A DNA stretch of 64,000 bases from Phymatolithon calcareum (Eukaryota; Rhodophyta; Florideophyceae; Hapalidiales). The stretch lies in assembly GCA_977006965.1 (NCBI GenBank), contig OZ345368.1:2356001-2420000 (forward strand). Direction: 5' to 3'. The notes beneath the pieces are model-generated. The model searched no databases, had not been told where the DNA came from, and saw only the letters and a program-made list of their open reading frames with translations. The position numbers and the translations under genes were made by a program. Shown here one piece after another: positions 62,784 to 64,000 of this stretch (its first letter is position 1; each line of letters opens with the position of its first letter).

Positions 62784-64000
62784 TGTCTATTTTACGGAAA
62801 TTTTTCCTCAATTGAGGGGCACTTTTCCCTCAATTGAGGGAATAAGATTCATTTGATTTTTTGCACATGAAAGCTTCTCGCTATCAAGCGCATCAACAGC
62901 GCCAAGGTCATAGAGGTCTTCAGTATGCTTAGTGAAGCAGTTCCTAACAGCAGAAGTGTCGCTAATGTATATTGTGGCACTATCAAGCGCATTACATGGG
63001 GAGCACACAATGGTCGAGGTCTTGCATTTTCAAGCTCTGCAGTTGTTTTGCACAACAAAAGTAGTCATCATGACCTCTGCAGTCATCCTTTTATTTTTCT
63101 TTGGGTAACGTGGCGTCCAACACTGCTCTCGAATGCAAATGTACGCTCTGGGGCGACTGAACGTCGACAAGTAATGCGCGTGTCAAATGCTCTCGATGAG
63201 CTGCTCGCCCGGCACTTCACAAAACCTTCACTGCGTCATGTGTTGCCGGCACTCTGCATGGGCACCAGAGAATAACAGCCAGCTAACAACCTAGAAAATC
63301 GCCAGAAGAGTTTGATGACCCCTATGAACTATAGGCGCACTTGTTGAATCTCTGCAGAGTCAGCACTCATCAAGTATGAATCCGCACATGCAATGCGCCT
63401 TATACCGACATACGCCGCCACAAGCCAACACAGAACTGCCATTAAGTGGGCCATCTCGCTTTCAAAATCTCTTTGACACAGTGTGCTTTCGGTGGTCATT
63501 CATGGGATCGACTGAATCTTGACCGAGCGACCAGCGGTACTGCACAGAATACATGTCGCCTAATTCACATGATTGCATTCTTAATGAAATCAATCGGAGG
63601 TATTCGGCCACGTCATCCCTGTTTTTGAAGAAGAAGGGCCGGGAAATATTTCTTCGGCCTGGTAGACTTCCAGAAAGCGCTCTCAGCGCCGAACTCAACT
63701 TTTGCCATGAGGACGAGTATTTTGAAAGAACTAATAGGCTTTGTCAGTGCAGTCTCTTTTCGACCCTTTCTTCTTAGCTTAACGGACGTCCAAGCAGCAA
63801 GTTTTCGCAGGTAACTTGGGGAAACATCGTCACCACGCAATCGTACTTCGAATGAAGTCCAGTACCACAGTTCTCGGATAAGAAGTCTCCGTTTAGAGTG
63901 CGAAGTTTCTACAGCTGAGAGGAAAATCGTCCCTAGAACGGACATAGAACTTTCCGGTTGTACCTTGGCACCCAATGAGCGCTATTATTCGGCTCGCGCT
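62784..64000. other. No recognised gene at the right edge
   Basis: The palindromic core cctcaattgagg occurs twice at about 62,804 and 62,829. Frames at 62,925-63,275 (plus) and 63,613 to the edge (minus) are open for 110-120 codons but have no domain I can name. The minus-strand one may continue from a gene outside the window. Confidence 0.4.

Overview
The window reads as nuclear DNA of an intron-poor eukaryote. The evidence is tRNA-derived SINEs, many APE-type LINE fragments, a Mutator-like element, a piggyBac remnant, NB-ARC/WD40, UBX, GRDP and Sel1 proteins, AATAAA-type signals, and long uninterrupted reading frames (one of 4.2 kb). A red alga or another repeat-rich protist would fit, but I cannot fix the taxon from sequence alone. 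Only a few genes look intact; most of the window is repeats and decayed genes.

Region by region: (i) 1-17.2 kb is built from a large repeat unit present as copy A (about 1.08-7.22 kb), a stub (7.22-7.62 kb) and copy B (13.45-17.24 kb). The unit carries a dead TruC/RluA-type pseudouridine synthase, and copy A also carries Sel1-repeat debris. Between the copies lie two tandem, decayed NB-ARC/WD40 (STAND NTPase) genes on the minus strand. (ii) 17.2-26 kb holds palindromes, LINE tail fragments, an 806-bp Mutator-like element with a 9-bp target duplication, and one small acidic-protein gene. (iii) 26.3-28.4 kb is a segmental duplicate of 58.9-62.8 kb. The second copy was later hit by a gag-bearing retroelement whose end repeats are inverted and by a tRNA-SINE; both empty sites survive in the first copy. 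(iv) 29.4-39.1 kb is rich in 5'-truncated LINEs, including one with an intact 976-codon endonuclease/reverse transcriptase frame, plus a damaged UBX-domain gene. (v) 40.2-44.3 kb is a large, probably functional gene for a membrane protein with C-terminal Sel1 repeats. (vi) 45-53 kb holds more LINEs with clear target duplications and a SINE. (vii) 53.1-54.7 kb is a GRDP-type (DUF1399) gene with a Gly/Cys-rich tail. (viii) 55-58.6 kb holds an unrecognised reading frame and a piggyBac-like transposase remnant.

The likely host genes are the Sel1 membrane protein, the GRDP-like protein and the acidic protein. The rest records repeated insertion, duplication and decay. Several paired filled/empty sites allow insertions to be dated relative to the duplications without any outside data. 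All domain calls were made by reading motifs, with no database search.
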